64,000 nucleotides of DNA from assembly GCF_032393985.1 (NCBI RefSeq), contig NZ_CP135918.1, positions 744,001 through 808,000 of the forward strand. Reading direction: 5' to 3'. A model generated the notes under the pieces. The model saw nothing but the letters and a program-made list of their open reading frames with translations, did not search any database and was not told where the DNA came from. This stretch comes from Fischerella sp. JS2. Its GTDB lineage: Bacteria; Cyanobacteriota; Cyanobacteriia; Cyanobacteriales; Nostocaceae. Positions 17,923 through 28,169 of the stretch are shown here, one piece after another. Position 1 is the stretch's first letter, and each line of letters opens with the position of its first letter. Position numbers and translations under genes: made by a program.

Positions 17923-20115
17923 CTAAGATTGAGCCATGACGACGCGATCGCGTCCGGTTTTTTTGGCAATATATAAGGCAGCATCGGCAGCTTCAATCAC
18001 TGCCGCACCTGTTATACCATGTTCTGGATACATGGCTACTCCTAATGACAAGCTAATGCAACCAAGTTTCTGACGTTGATGTTGTATGTCCAAATGCTTC
18101 ACTGTTTGTCGAATTCTTTCGGCTCTTTCTTGGCAAACATCTAAAGAACTTTCTGGCAAAATCAACATTATTTCTTCGCCGCCGTAGCGACAGGCTATAT
18201 CTGCTTTGCGAATTTGTTTTCTTAAAAATCCACCAAGTTCGCGCAATACAATATCACCTGCTTCATGACCAAATTTGTCATTGAAGCTTTTAAAATGATC
18301 GACATCCATCATAATGATGCCTACACGTTTCTGGCTGCGTTCGGCTCGGCTGATTTCTCGTTCTAAAGATTCTTCTAAGTAGCGGCGATTAAATAAACCT
18401 GTGAGAGGATCACGAATACTTTGCTGTTGTAGAGCTTCAGTGAGTCTTAAGTTAGCTAAAGCTAAGGCGATACGTTCAGCAACCGCAGAGGCTAATTGTT
18501 GTTTGGCTGCTGTCAGTTGTCCTGTTTGTGGGGAATGGAAATGCAGCATACCTAAGGCTTCACCCTGAGCCATCATTGGTACACAAAGAGCTTCGCCTCC
18601 AAATAAGTCTTCTTCAATGTGGCTACAGTGTAAACTATGATCGTCAGTTGTGGAAAAATGCGATCGCCCCCGTCGTAAAGCCCAACAGTTTTTGGGTGAG
18701 AATACTTTTTTACTCACAAGATTTGAGTTTCCCCAAGTAGTCACAGCTTCGACTAAATGTTTGGAGGAACTAATAATAAACACTCCACCTGAGGTCTGAG
18801 GAAACAAGGGTTGGATTAACTGAGCAATTACTTTATATGCTTCCTCTACTGTTAGACAAGCTTGGAGAATATCACTCATCTGACTGAGTAGAGCAATTTC
18901 ATGGTTGCGTTGTTCAAGTTGCTGTACCCAAGAGGTAAGTTGCTCATTAGCTGTTTGCAAAGCGGCTTCTGCTTGTTTACGTTCTGTGATGTTGCGATTG
19001 ACGCCAATGGTGGCGCTAGGCTGACCATGTTCGTTATACAGTGGTACAAATACTGTTTCGCATACTCCTTCTGTTCTATCCTTGCGAACAAAATTTATTT
19101 CACCAGCCCAACGATTGGCAGTGTGCAACTCGTCTATGATTTGTTGTGTAAGTACAGCAGACTCTTCTGGTTTGTGCAATATGCCGAGAGTTTTACCTAA
19201 TACCTCTGCTTTGCCGTAGCCAAACATCTTTTCGGCAGCTCGGTTCCAGTCTATAACACGACCTAATAAATCAGTTACAATTATGCCATCCGAGATATTT
19301 TCAAAAATATAAGCCTGCTGCTGTAAAGTTTGTTCAACTCGTTTGCGCTCAGTAATATCCTGAATCTGAGTGATAAAGTACAAGGGTTGACCGTGGATGT
19401 CGCATACTAGCGATACACTTAACATAATCCACACCACGTGTCCAAGCTTGTGTATGTATCGCTTTTCCATGTGGTAACAGCGGATTTCACCAGTCAGTAA
19501 TTGACGCACGTAGTCAAAGTCAGTATCTAAATCGTCTGGATGGGTAATCTCTTGGCAAGTCTTAGAAAGTAACTCTGCTTCTGAATAACCAACAATTTCA
19601 CACAAAGAATGATTAACTTGTAGCCAACTACCATTTAACCCCACCAACGCCATACCAATAGCAGCATAGTCAAAGGCGTTGTGAAAGCGCTCTTTACTTT
19701 CCCGTAATGCTTCTTCTGCAAAATGGCGTTCTTTGATTTCCAACTCAAGTTGGTGATTGGCTTGCTTTAGTTCTATGAAGTTAGGCAAAGTCAGAACTTT
19801 GGGAAGCGATCGCACTAATAGAAACATTGCACCCAATGACCCAGAAGCCATAATCGCTTTGAACAAAGAGAGCAACCAATACTCCGAACGCCAGAATATC
19901 CAAGCCTCTATCATTTGAATGGTGCTACCAACTACAAATACTGCTGTAACTAAACGGTGTATCCAACTAAAGAGTAAATCTTGCCGCTTACGAACAAAAT
20001 AAACAACCATGATCGGAATTAAGTAATAGGCAAAGGCGATCGCAGAGTCTGAGATAATATCCAGCCAATCCAATGTTGCTTGACATAGGTAGTAATGCCC
20101 GTATTGCTGATACAC
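17923..20115 (-). CDS. Diguanylate cyclase with ethylene-receptor-like membrane sensor, two PAS and GAF
   Basis: 730 aa. Residues 15-105 hold three membrane spans resembling the ethylene-binding domain of ETR1: ISDSAIAFAYYLIP (the conserved Asp is D23) and AWIFWRSEYWLLSLFKAIMA. The copper ligands Cys and His of ETR1 align with G63 and Q67 (VVGSTIQMIEAW), so metal and ethylene binding are probably lost. A short coiled linker follows, then PAS1 (140-255), PAS2 (265-380), GAF (405-555) and GGDEF (565-728). The GGDEF active site is intact (GGEEI, 645-649), with an inhibitory I-site RKAD (636-639). It should make cyclic di-GMP at the membrane. It is a single gene, and the long upstream spacer likely holds its promoter. 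Confidence 0.88.
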   Translation of the reverse strand: MYQQYGHYYLCQATLDWLDIISDSAIAFAYYLIPIMVVYFVRKRQDLLFSWIHRLVTAVFVVGSTIQMIEAWIFWRSEYWLLSLFKAIMASGSLGAMFLLVRSLPKVLTLPNFIELKQANHQLELEIKERHFAEEALRESKERFHNAFDYAAIGMALVGLNGSWLQVNHSLCEIVGYSEAELLSKTCQEITHPDDLDTDFDYVRQLLTGEIRCYHMEKRYIHKLGHVVWIMLSVSLVCDIHGQPLYFITQIQDITERKRVEQTLQQQAYIFENISDGIIVTDLLGRVIDWNRAAEKMFGYGKAEVLGKTLGILHKPEESAVLTQQIIDELHTANRWAGEINFVRKDRTEGVCETVFVPLYNEHGQPSATIGVNRNITERKQAEAALQTANEQLTSWVQQLEQRNHEIALLSQMSDILQACLTVEEAYKVIAQLIQPLFPQTSGGVFIISSSKHLVEAVTTWGNSNLVSKKVFSPKNCWALRRGRSHFSTTDDHSLHCSHIEEDLFGGEALCVPMMAQGEALGMLHFHSPQTGQLTAAKQQLASAVAERIALALANLRLTEALQQQSIRDPLTGLFNRRYLEESLEREISRAERSQKRVGIIMMDVDHFKSFNDKFGHEAGDIVLRELGGFLRKQIRKADIACRYGGEEIMLILPESSLDVCQERAERIRQTVKHLDIQHQRQKLGCISLSLGVAMYPEHGITGAAVIEAADAALYIAKKTGRDRVVMAQS

Positions 20116-20587
20116 CGCCCGTACCTTTTTTTCATGAGAGTTAGAAAAATAGTTAAGAACTCTGTAGCCGAAATATCACTCTTAGGGTAGATGCGTAGAT
20201 TTTATCCTCATGAAAAATCTACATGTAAATTTTTTAACCTTTTCTTTAGGGAAAATCCAGTAGTTAGCTTAAGAAAAATTTAATGTTTACAATGTAGGCT
20301 GAGGATACTAAGGGAAAATGGAGAAACTAACGAAAACACATTGCCTTACTATAGTTTCACTATAAGTCTGATACACTTGGCGAACTGGAAGACAAGACAA
20401 GAAAGACAAGGGAGAGAATTTGTATCAATAATTTTGTGAAATGGTATCAGAACTTGCTGGAGATTAGATAACAGCGACAATAAAAATGACACCTTAAAGC
20501 TCAAAATAGCCCAACTTAAAAAAAACCCAGGTATCTTTGCTCAAGGTTGATTCAAGTTAACTATTTGTTGCATAGGTATATAAAAAT
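20116..20587. other. 472-bp intergenic region between divergent genes
   Basis: AT-rich. It should contain promoters for the diguanylate cyclase (leftward) and the VOC gene (rightward). I see no gene, structured RNA or clear operator in it. Confidence 0.5.
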
Positions 20588-21616
20588 ATGCATCAGGGAA
20601 AACAAAATATAATAGAAGGCATCTATGAAGTATGTATTGGCGTTCCAGAACCAATCTCGGCGATTCAGTATTGGGAGCAATTTGGTTATTGCATTGGTGA
20701 AGAAGGTAAATTACCAGCAACTGTAGCGAAGCAGTTGTATGGTGTTGACTCAGCTTTACGCTCAATTCGCCTTTATCACCAAAATGCAGATCATGGTTTG
20801 ATTCGTCTGATGATTTGGCAAAACCCTATAAATAACGGGTTAAAAATAGGATCAATGAAAGTTAAGGGTAATCGTTGGGCAACAACTTTAACCGCCGATA
20901 TTATAAATATCTTAAATCACGTAGAAGAGGCAAAAGCAGCTGGTTGGCCACTTTGGTTCACCCGTCCCCATTGGGAAGTTATTTATCAAAAAGAAAGGAA
21001 AAACCGTCCTTTTGTTGACACTATGGTGGGAGTGCGAGAAATGCTGTTGCTACAACCATTAACACGACAAGTTTTTTTTCAAAGATTTGGTTACACACTC
21101 CCCGATTACGGCAACATTAATATCAATTCTCCTTTCAAGACCAGTCAGTTTACCCACATGGGAATGGTAATTCAAGATGACAGCAAAGAAACATTAAAGT
21201 TTTATGACGAAGTTTTGGGATTGTTGCGGGTGCGTGATGATGTCGAGACTAGCTATGAATCATCTCTAGCTGGCCGAGAAATTTTTGACCTGCAACCAGG
21301 TGAAAAGTTTTTTGTCACCGCCTTTGATGATCCGCGTTCTTCTACGACTAACATGATGGCAACACGTAGTGGCAGACTGTATATTATTCGCTTCCCTAGT
21401 TCAATAAATTTAGATTCCCGCTATGAAGCAGCACAACCAGGTTGTTTGGGAATGTGTTTGTACACCTACAGAGTACGAGAATTTCATCAGTTTTGCGATC
21501 GCATAAAAGCTAGTTCTATACAAAAATTTACAAATATTGCCGAAAACGAATTTGAAGAACCCAGTTTTTCTTTTGTCGCACCAGATGGGTATTTTTGGAA
21601 TTTAGTTGGATGTTAG
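20588..21616 (+). CDS. VOC (glyoxalase/dioxygenase) superfamily protein
   Basis: 342 aa, no signal peptide. Two VOC modules can be read. The first is at about 10-165 (YEVCIGVPEPISAIQYWEQFGY). The second is at about 185-342 (FTHMGMVIQDDSKETLKFYDEVLGL, ending EPSFSFVAPDGYFWNLVG). The second shows the typical first-strand His (THMG) and a late Glu-Pro (EEPSFSF), which are candidate metal ligands. The substrate is unknown; family members act as glyoxalases, extradiol dioxygenases or lactoylglutathione-type enzymes. The ATG at 20588 lacks a strong ribosome binding site. It is a single-gene unit before a repeat-filled spacer. Confidence 0.75.
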   Translation: MHQGKQNIIEGIYEVCIGVPEPISAIQYWEQFGYCIGEEGKLPATVAKQLYGVDSALRSIRLYHQNADHGLIRLMIWQNPINNGLKIGSMKVKGNRWATTLTADIINILNHVEEAKAAGWPLWFTRPHWEVIYQKERKNRPFVDTMVGVREMLLLQPLTRQVFFQRFGYTLPDYGNININSPFKTSQFTHMGMVIQDDSKETLKFYDEVLGLLRVRDDVETSYESSLAGREIFDLQPGEKFFVTAFDDPRSSTTNMMATRSGRLYIIRFPSSINLDSRYEAAQPGCLGMCLYTYRVREFHQFCDRIKASSIQKFTNIAENEFEEPSFSFVAPDGYFWNLVGC

Positions 21617-22130
21617 TTGGGGGATGGGGAGATGGGGAGGTAGGGAGTATGAGGAGTGTGAGGAGTGTGGGGAGTATGAGGAGTATGAGGGGTGAGTGTT
21701 GGGCATTGGAAATTAGCAACAACCAACTACTAACCACTAACAATTGACTATTGACTAACAACCAACAATCAACTTCCAACAATAATGTATTATGAATTGC
21801 GTTAGTGTTTTTATATGTAAATAATACTGTTAATTTTTACAATAAATAGGTGGATTTTGACATTTTTGTGCTTGGTGGATAAAAACTTTTTTGAATTATC
21901 TAATTATTAAGACAAAATTTTTTGAATTTTATTTGCCTGAACCATCACTAGATTAAGACATCAAAATATTGAAAACAGCCTGACTAATAATGCTTGATGG
22001 TACAAGAAAACGGATTTATCCGTAGGGTCAATCCAAAATCTAAAACCCTCAAGAAAATGGTATAGACCGTGGGGTCAATCCAAAATCCAAAATCTAAAAT
22101 CCTGTTAGCGGATGACTGAGTGGAGTAATT
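21617..22130. repeat. Repeat-filled 514-bp spacer
   Basis: Three kinds of repeats follow in order: G-rich units (GGGGAGTATGAGGAGTGTGA type) at 21618-21697, heptamer-like ACCAACTACTAACCACTAAC text at about 21720-21780, and two copies of GGGTCAATCCAAAATC near 22026 and 22073. No gene is seen. Confidence 0.7.
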
Positions 22131-25100
22131 ATGGCTAAAAACATTTACGCGCTACTAGTCGGTATTGATGAATATGATCCTGCCTCTATTCCACCTATAC
22201 CATCTTTGCGGGGTTGCGTTAACGACATCAGCGCCGTAGAATCATATCTGCGGGAGCGTGTAGCTGGCGATCGCGAATGGAATTTGGTAGAACCAACCAA
22301 TCAGCCTTGGATACTGCTCAATCAAAATGCCACTCGTCAGGCAATTATTGATGGCTTTCGACAACATCTGTGCAATGCTGACAGTGAAGATGTTGTACTG
22401 TTTTACTATGCTGGTCATGGCGCACAACAAAAGTCACCCCAGGAATTTTGGAGTTTAGAGCCAGACCATTTGGATGAAACTTTGGTTTGTTACGATAGTC
22501 GGACAGCAACTAGTCGAGATTTAGCCGATAAAGAAATAGCTTATCTCCTGAGTCAAGTTGCTCAAAAAAATCCTCATGTTGTCGTAATTCTCGACTGTTG
22601 TCACTCGGGTTCCGGGACTAGAGACATAGAAGTCAATGTGCGTCAGGCTCCTACAGATTATCGCGATCGCCCTTTAAGTAGCTACATTTTTGCAGAAGAT
22701 AATCTAAATTTTGTCGAAGAATTACCTGCTTCTCGCAGTTTAGATAAAAAATTTACAGGAGTAGTATTACCAAAGGGTAGACACGTAATGTTATCTGCGT
22801 GTCGAGATTACGAACAGGCGAAAGAGTATAAGGCTGAAGATGGTAAATCTCGTGGTGCTTTTTCTTACTTTTTGCTACAAACCTTGGAAAAAACCAATGG
22901 TAATATCACTTATCGAGATTTAGCTAGAAATCTGAATGCTTTAATTAGTGGCAAACTTAAAGAACAATCACCACAAATTGACACCACTGACCCACAGGAG
23001 TTAAATCAGCCATTTTTAGGTGGTGCAATTCAAGAGCGCTCTCATTACTTTACTTTGACCTACAGCGAAAATGAAAATAGTTGGATAATTGATGCTGGCG
23101 CTGTTCATGGTATCCCAAAAACTACTAATGGTGGAGATACTCTCCTGGCAATTTTCCCGGCTGGTACTCCTGTTGAACAGTTAGGGGATTTAAGAAATGC
23201 TGGAGGCGAAGCACGCTTGACACAGGTGTTACCGCAACGGAGTAAAGTAGAAATTATTGATGGTAGCGATCGCTTATTGGAAAATACCAGTTATTGGGCA
23301 GTAATCACAAGCCTACCATTGCCCCCGTTAAAAGTGTATATCGACGGTCAAGCCACAGGTGTGGAATTGGCGCGTCAAACACTGGCACACACTGGTTCTT
23401 TGTATGTGCAGCAAGTTGCAACACCAGAAGATGCAGATTACCACTTGCTTGCAGATAAAAATCAATATTGGATTGTACTTCCTGCTAGTAAACGTCCTGT
23501 AGTTGCTCCCATTCCCGAACAATCAACTCAGGCTGGCTATATGCCTTACTTTGCTAACAAAGCTGTTCAGCGTTTAGAACATATTGCCCGTTGGCAAAAC
23601 ATTTTGCAACTCAAAAGTCCCGCGACGAGTCGCATTCAACCTGATGATATCAAAATGGAAATTATCGTCTTATCTGGACGACAAGAATCTAATTCAGGTG
23701 CGGAAATGCGGTTAGAGTATACTAATGACAATGGCGAATGGACACCACCAATTATTCAACTTAGACTTACAAATAACAGCGATAAAACCCTTTATTGCAA
23801 TGTTCTCAATCTCACGGAAAACTATGGCGTGGAATTACCATTTTTTCCCGAAAAAAGTAGTATTCGCCTAGCACCAACAAGTAGTGAAAATAGTGTTAGT
23901 GTTACAAGTTTTACTGACTTGGGTTTTGTGATTCCCGATGAGTTTTTGGCACAGGGGATTACCGAATACAAAGATATATTGAAGTTGATTGTTAGCACTT
24001 CGGAATTTGATGCAAGTTTGTTAGAGCAAGATGGTTTAAACCCACCTTCAACCAAACGTTCTATTGGGGGAAGGAGTGTGCTAGAGAGTTTAATGCAGGA
24101 GACTGGCGATCGTAATGCCGTCAGGGTGAAAGCCAGAGGTAACAATGATGACTGGCTGACACAGGAAATTGCTGTCACCATCGTCCGTCCCCAAGATGCT
24201 CAAAATTTGCACAGCGATCGCCCCGTTTTATTACAAAATGGTTTAGTGGAGGTATTACCCCATCCAAGTTTGCAAGCACAAGTTAACCTGACAACTGTAC
24301 CGCAAACAAGCAGAGACATAGGAAATGTCATCTTACCTCCCCTTCTACAACAATTATCTATTACCGAACCATTTCAATTCACTACCAGCCGAGCTAGTGA
24401 TCCTGGCTTGAGTGGTTTAGAATTAAGTAACGTGGTAGACCACACTGTCATCACAAAAGCAGCACCTCTGAAATTACTAGTTGACCGAGAAATTGCAGAC
24501 AACGAATACCTTTTACCTATAGGTTATGATGGGGAATTTTTCTTACCCTTAGGAAAAGGTAAAAAGACTCCGGATAGTAAAACAGAAATTACTATCGAAA
24601 GATTACCTGTACCAACACAAAGTAGCCGTTCTTTACAAGGTTCCATCCGCATCTTTTTTGAAAAAGTCATCTGTACCAAAGTTGGACAAACATTTGAATA
24701 CCCGATTTTAGCAGCAGCAACAGTTGATGAAAACGAGCAAGTAATATATGACAAAAATATCGAATCAGTCACAGCAAAAGTTGCTCAAGCTCAGCGAATT
24801 CTTCTCTACATTCATGGTATTATTGGTGATACAGAATCTCTAGTTCCTAGTATTGAAAAAGCCACAATTACAGTAGATGGACAACAGCGTCCCATCAAAG
24901 AATTATACGACCTAGTTTTGACCTTTGATTACGAAAATCTCAATACTACCATTGAAGAAAACGCCCGACTTTTAAAACAGCGATTGCAAGCAGTCGGTTT
25001 AGGAGAAAATCACGGCAAACAGTTACATATTGTTGCTCACTCAATGGGTGGCTTGGTGTCTCGCTGGTTGATAGAACGAGAAGGCGGCCAGGAAATAGTG

Positions 25101-25976
25101 CAACATTTAGTCATGCTAGGTACACCCAACGCTGGTTCTCCTTGGCCTGCTGTACAAGATTTGGTATTTACAATATTGGTGTTTGGGTTGAATCAACTTG
25201 CAGCGATCGCTTGGCCTGCAAAAGTAGTAGCTAAGTTATTGGAATATCTGGAGACCAACAATTATTCCCTTGAGCAAATGCATCCAGATTCAGAATTTCT
25301 CAAACAACTAGCCCAAAATCCCGATCCTAGTGTTCACTATACAATCGTGGCAGGCGATCGCTCCCTTGTTCCCGCAGCTACAGAAACTCAACCAGAAAAA
25401 CAATCAAGTCCCTTACAAAGGTTGATGTCTAAGCTTTTTGGTCAAGGTGTAGATAAAGTAGTGAACTTAGTCTTCTTTGAACAACCGAACGACATCGCTG
25501 TAACTCTCGCCAGTATCAAAAGCGTGAGTTCCAACCGTTCACCCCAGCCTCAGATACTCACACCAAATCCAGCCTGTGATCACCTCACCTATTTTAATCA
25601 TCCAGCTGGGTTAGAAGCACTAGCCAAAGCGCTTTCTCAATCACTCAGTCCCAGAACTTCTCAACCACAGCTACAACTCCCAACTATGCGTCATAGTAGG
25701 GTGAATTACGAAGATATCACCATGATTATCCCACCAGGTACACCACGTGACCCCATACCCGATACTGCTCCCAGCCCATCATCAGCCAGAAATCAACCAA
25801 CAGAAAATCGTTCTACGGTGAATGGCCCTGTCATCTGGGTAATTGCTTTGTTGCTAGTAGCAATTGCTGGCTTGATTATCTGGAATCGGACTCAAGAGCA
25901 AAAACCAGATAATCAGCAAAGAAAGAGTCAATTAGGTTTTGATGTGAGTTATAGCCTTGACAACAGTCGTTTTTAG
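22131..25976 (+). CDS. Caspase-like protease fused to an alpha/beta-hydrolase, with C-terminal membrane anchor
   Basis: 1281 aa. Residues 1-300 are a C14 caspase-like domain: YALLVGIDEYD, catalytic His96 in FYYAGHGAQ and Cys157 in ILDCCHSGSG, as in orthocaspases/metacaspases. About 300-880 is a long beta-rich middle of unknown family (it contains KTLYCNVLNLTENYG-type strands often found after caspase domains). Residues 900-1190 are an esterase/lipase-type hydrolase: oxyanion region LLYIHGIIGDTES, nucleophile Ser971 in VAHSMGGL, then LGTPNAGSPWP. The acid and His are likely further on (for example CDHLTYFNHP). A membrane span (VIWVIALLLVAIAGLIIW, about 1235-1252) leaves a short tail. There is no signal peptide, so the enzyme domains are probably cytoplasmic on a tail anchor. 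Protease-lipase coupling suggests a cell-death or defence effector, which is inference. Confidence 0.86.
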   Translation: MAKNIYALLVGIDEYDPASIPPIPSLRGCVNDISAVESYLRERVAGDREWNLVEPTNQPWILLNQNATRQAIIDGFRQHLCNADSEDVVLFYYAGHGAQQKSPQEFWSLEPDHLDETLVCYDSRTATSRDLADKEIAYLLSQVAQKNPHVVVILDCCHSGSGTRDIEVNVRQAPTDYRDRPLSSYIFAEDNLNFVEELPASRSLDKKFTGVVLPKGRHVMLSACRDYEQAKEYKAEDGKSRGAFSYFLLQTLEKTNGNITYRDLARNLNALISGKLKEQSPQIDTTDPQELNQPFLGGAIQERSHYFTLTYSENENSWIIDAGAVHGIPKTTNGGDTLLAIFPAGTPVEQLGDLRNAGGEARLTQVLPQRSKVEIIDGSDRLLENTSYWAVITSLPLPPLKVYIDGQATGVELARQTLAHTGSLYVQQVATPEDADYHLLADKNQYWIVLPASKRPVVAPIPEQSTQAGYMPYFANKAVQRLEHIARWQNILQLKSPATSRIQPDDIKMEIIVLSGRQESNSGAEMRLEYTNDNGEWTPPIIQLRLTNNSDKTLYCNVLNLTENYGVELPFFPEKSSIRLAPTSSENSVSVTSFTDLGFVIPDEFLAQGITEYKDILKLIVSTSEFDASLLEQDGLNPPSTKRSIGGRSVLESLMQETGDRNAVRVKARGNNDDWLTQEIAVTIVRPQDAQNLHSDRPVLLQNGLVEVLPHPSLQAQVNLTTVPQTSRDIGNVILPPLLQQLSITEPFQFTTSRASDPGLSGLELSNVVDHTVITKAAPLKLLVDREIADNEYLLPIGYDGEFFLPLGKGKKTPDSKTEITIERLPVPTQSSRSLQGSIRIFFEKVICTKVGQTFEYPILAAATVDENEQVIYDKNIESVTAKVAQAQRILLYIHGIIGDTESLVPSIEKATITVDGQQRPIKELYDLVLTFDYENLNTTIEENARLLKQRLQAVGLGENHGKQLHIVAHSMGGLVSRWLIEREGGQEIVQHLVMLGTPNAGSPWPAVQDLVFTILVFGLNQLAAIAWPAKVVAKLLEYLETNNYSLEQMHPDSEFLKQLAQNPDPSVHYTIVAGDRSLVPAATETQPEKQSSPLQRLMSKLFGQGVDKVVNLVFFEQPNDIAVTLASIKSVSSNRSPQPQILTPNPACDHLTYFNHPAGLEALAKALSQSLSPRTSQPQLQLPTMRHSRVNYEDITMIIPPGTPRDPIPDTAPSPSSARNQPTENRSTVNGPVIWVIALLLVAIAGLIIWNRTQEQKPDNQQRKSQLGFDVSYSLDNSRF

Positions 25977-25978
25977 TA

Positions 25979-26049
25979 GTCGTAGACGCGCCTTCTTCGG
26001 CTTCGGTGTAGGGTACACCGATACACACCGATGCACACAGATAGATTAT
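25979..26049. repeat. Dispersed repeat between convergent genes, with hairpin
   Basis: It contains GTAGACGCG, a perfect hairpin CGGTGTA-GGG-TACACCG (26004-26020), and ACACCGATGCACACAGATAG. A close relative lies at 28012-28095. The hairpin may also end transcription from either side. Confidence 0.65.
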
Positions 26050-26089
26050 GCGTGAGTGACTAAGTGGTATTTGTCTTCCCTGTTTCCTA

Positions 26090-27673
26090 TTAATCATCAT
26101 ACCTCGGCAGATCATTGGGTGCGCCGCAAGCGGAAATGTTGCCTGTGAAGTTTACATCCGCCATCAATTCGGGATGTTGTTGCTGACGCTGGGCAATTTG
26201 TTCGCGGGTGAGAATCTTCGACTCATCAAAACCTAGTTCTATCTTGGTGTGTAGTCCATTGTACTTGACTCGTTTGAGATTGTAGAAGCGCTTGTTGAGA
26301 GTTGTTTGCACAAATGCCTTTAAGCAACCTAAAAGATACTTGCGTTTAAAAGGATCTTTGACAAACCAATACTCAAAGGTTTTGCGTAGGTAAAAACGGG
26401 CGTAGTTCTTCAGTACTCCTTTGAGAACATCTTCCCGTTCCATAGCCTTTGGCTTCATAATCGGAGTAACAAAGTTATATTGAGAATAATCACGAACTTC
26501 GACGCGATCGCCTAAATCTTGAAATAATTCGGAAAATGGCCAAGGTGTAAACATATTCCAGTTCACCATGTCTGCTTTCCAATCCAAGGCCATTTGATAG
26601 GTTTGTTCGATTGTTTCCGGGGTTTCGTTTTCCAAACCCATAATAAATTGAGCTTCTGTAACGATGCCGTTTTGATTTAATAGTTTGATGGCACGCTTGT
26701 TTTGTTCAATGGTGGTTTCTTTGCGGAACAAATTTAACTTTAACTGCGCTGCTGCTTCTGTGCCTAAGGAAACATGCACGAGTCCGGCTTTGCGGTAGAG
26801 TGGTAGTTCTTGCTCATCCCGCAAAATATCGGTCACCCGTGTATTAATTCCCCAGTAAACGCCTAAGTTGCGTTCTATTAGTTCGTTACACAAAGCGATA
26901 AATTTTGATTTGTTGATGGTTGGTTCTTCATCGGCAAGAATGAAAAAGCCGACTTTGTGTTTTTTCACCAAGGTTTCAATTTCATCGACGAACCTCTTGG
27001 GAGTACCAGAACGATATTTGCGCCAGAATTTCCACTGAGAACAAAAACGACAGGTGAAGGGACATCCTCTAGCATAGTTAGGAACCGCAACTCGCACATT
27101 GAGAGGGGTATAAATATATTTACTCCAGTCTAATAAACTCCAATCTGGGGTGAGGCTATCCAAATCGGCGATGGGAGGATGGGCTGGTGTGGCGACGACT
27201 TGCCCATTTTCGAGGAAAGCAATACCTAAAATATGACGGCGATCGCGCTCATCTGTACCATTAGCAATAGCTTGCAGCAAGTTAACTGTAATCTCTTCTC
27301 CTTCTCCTCGGATGATATAATCTACCCAATGTGCTTCGTTGAGAACTTCATTGTACATGTAAGTAGGGTGAACCCCACCCATAATTGTCTTAGCTTGAGG
27401 ACAAACTTCTTTAACAATCTTTAAGGTTTTTTGAGATTGATAAATCATCGGCGTAATCGCCGTTGCTAGCACTACATCCGGTTGATGCTGGGCGATGATT
27501 TCAGCTAAGGCATCATCGGCAATATAATCTGTCATGGCATCCACAAAACGGATATTGCTGAAGCCAGCTGTCTTCAACGCCCCACCAACATACGGAACCC
27601 AACTAGGTGGCCAGTTTCCCGCAATTTCCGCACCTCCAGAATGATAGTTGGGTTGAATCATCATAATCCGCAT
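26090..27673 (-). CDS. bchE: BchE-like B12-binding radical SAM protein (anaerobic Mg-protoporphyrin ester cyclase family)
   Basis: 527 aa. Residues 1-150 form a B12-binding domain ([20 protein letters not shown]). The radical SAM domain starts with the 4Fe-4S motif C204-x3-C208-x2-C211 (GCPFTCRFC), followed by [14 protein letters not shown] and [17 protein letters not shown], which I recognise as BchE signatures. In purple bacteria BchE forms the isocyclic ring of chlorophyll without oxygen. Cyanobacterial homologues exist, but their role in that step is uncertain because oxygen-dependent AcsF normally does it. The start ATG 27673 has a good ribosome binding site (GGAGG, about 6 bases upstream). 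It stands alone, convergent with the caspase-esterase gene. Confidence 0.85.
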   Translation of the reverse strand: MRIMMIQPNYHSGGAEIAGNWPPSWVPYVGGALKTAGFSNIRFVDAMTDYIADDALAEIIAQHQPDVVLATAITPMIYQSQKTLKIVKEVCPQAKTIMGGVHPTYMYNEVLNEAHWVDYIIRGEGEEITVNLLQAIANGTDERDRRHILGIAFLENGQVVATPAHPPIADLDSLTPDWSLLDWSKYIYTPLNVRVAVPNYARGCPFTCRFCSQWKFWRKYRSGTPKRFVDEIETLVKKHKVGFFILADEEPTINKSKFIALCNELIERNLGVYWGINTRVTDILRDEQELPLYRKAGLVHVSLGTEAAAQLKLNLFRKETTIEQNKRAIKLLNQNGIVTEAQFIMGLENETPETIEQTYQMALDWKADMVNWNMFTPWPFSELFQDLGDRVEVRDYSQYNFVTPIMKPKAMEREDVLKGVLKNYARFYLRKTFEYWFVKDPFKRKYLLGCLKAFVQTTLNKRFYNLKRVKYNGLHTKIELGFDESKILTREQIAQRQQQHPELMADVNFTGNISACGAPNDLPRYDD

Positions 27674-28169
27674 AATCTGCCTCCTTATTTTTGACAGATG
27701 ACAAGCAAATTAAATTGCTTTGGCAATCATTAATTACAAGTTGGAATTGATACATGAATTGCATAATCACAGTTGTTTTTCCCCTCTTAATCATTTGCTA
27801 ACTAAACCATTATTCTTGATTTAGTTTTGCAACTTAATTTTTATATAACTTTAAAACGATTAATTTTGTAAAAAAAAGCAAGATTTTCAAAACTTAATCT
27901 GGAATTGGCTTTGAGCAAAAAAATGCTTGTAATAAGCATTCTTACTACAAGCAGCAAATTATCTTTGACCTTTAATGTGAATTAAAGCTGTGACAAAAAT
28001 ATTTTTTATCTGGCGTAGACGCTCCCTACGCGGCTTAGATGCAGGGTACACCGATGCACACAGATAAACACCGATGGACGCAGATAGATTATTCATTAAC
28101 GTTCAAGTGATAATTTCAGAACTTCTTTGAACTCTGTGTCTCTCTGCGTTCAAACACACCACAGTTTTT
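27674..28169. other. 496-bp spacer between bchE and msrB, with a dispersed repeat
   Basis: The AT-rich first half probably contains the bchE promoter. At 28012-28095 lies a second copy of the repeat at 25979-26049 (GTAGACGC, then GGGTACACCGATGCACACAG, then AGATAGATTAT), followed by CTCTGTG/CTCTGCGT words of another repeat family. No gene is recognised. Confidence 0.6.
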
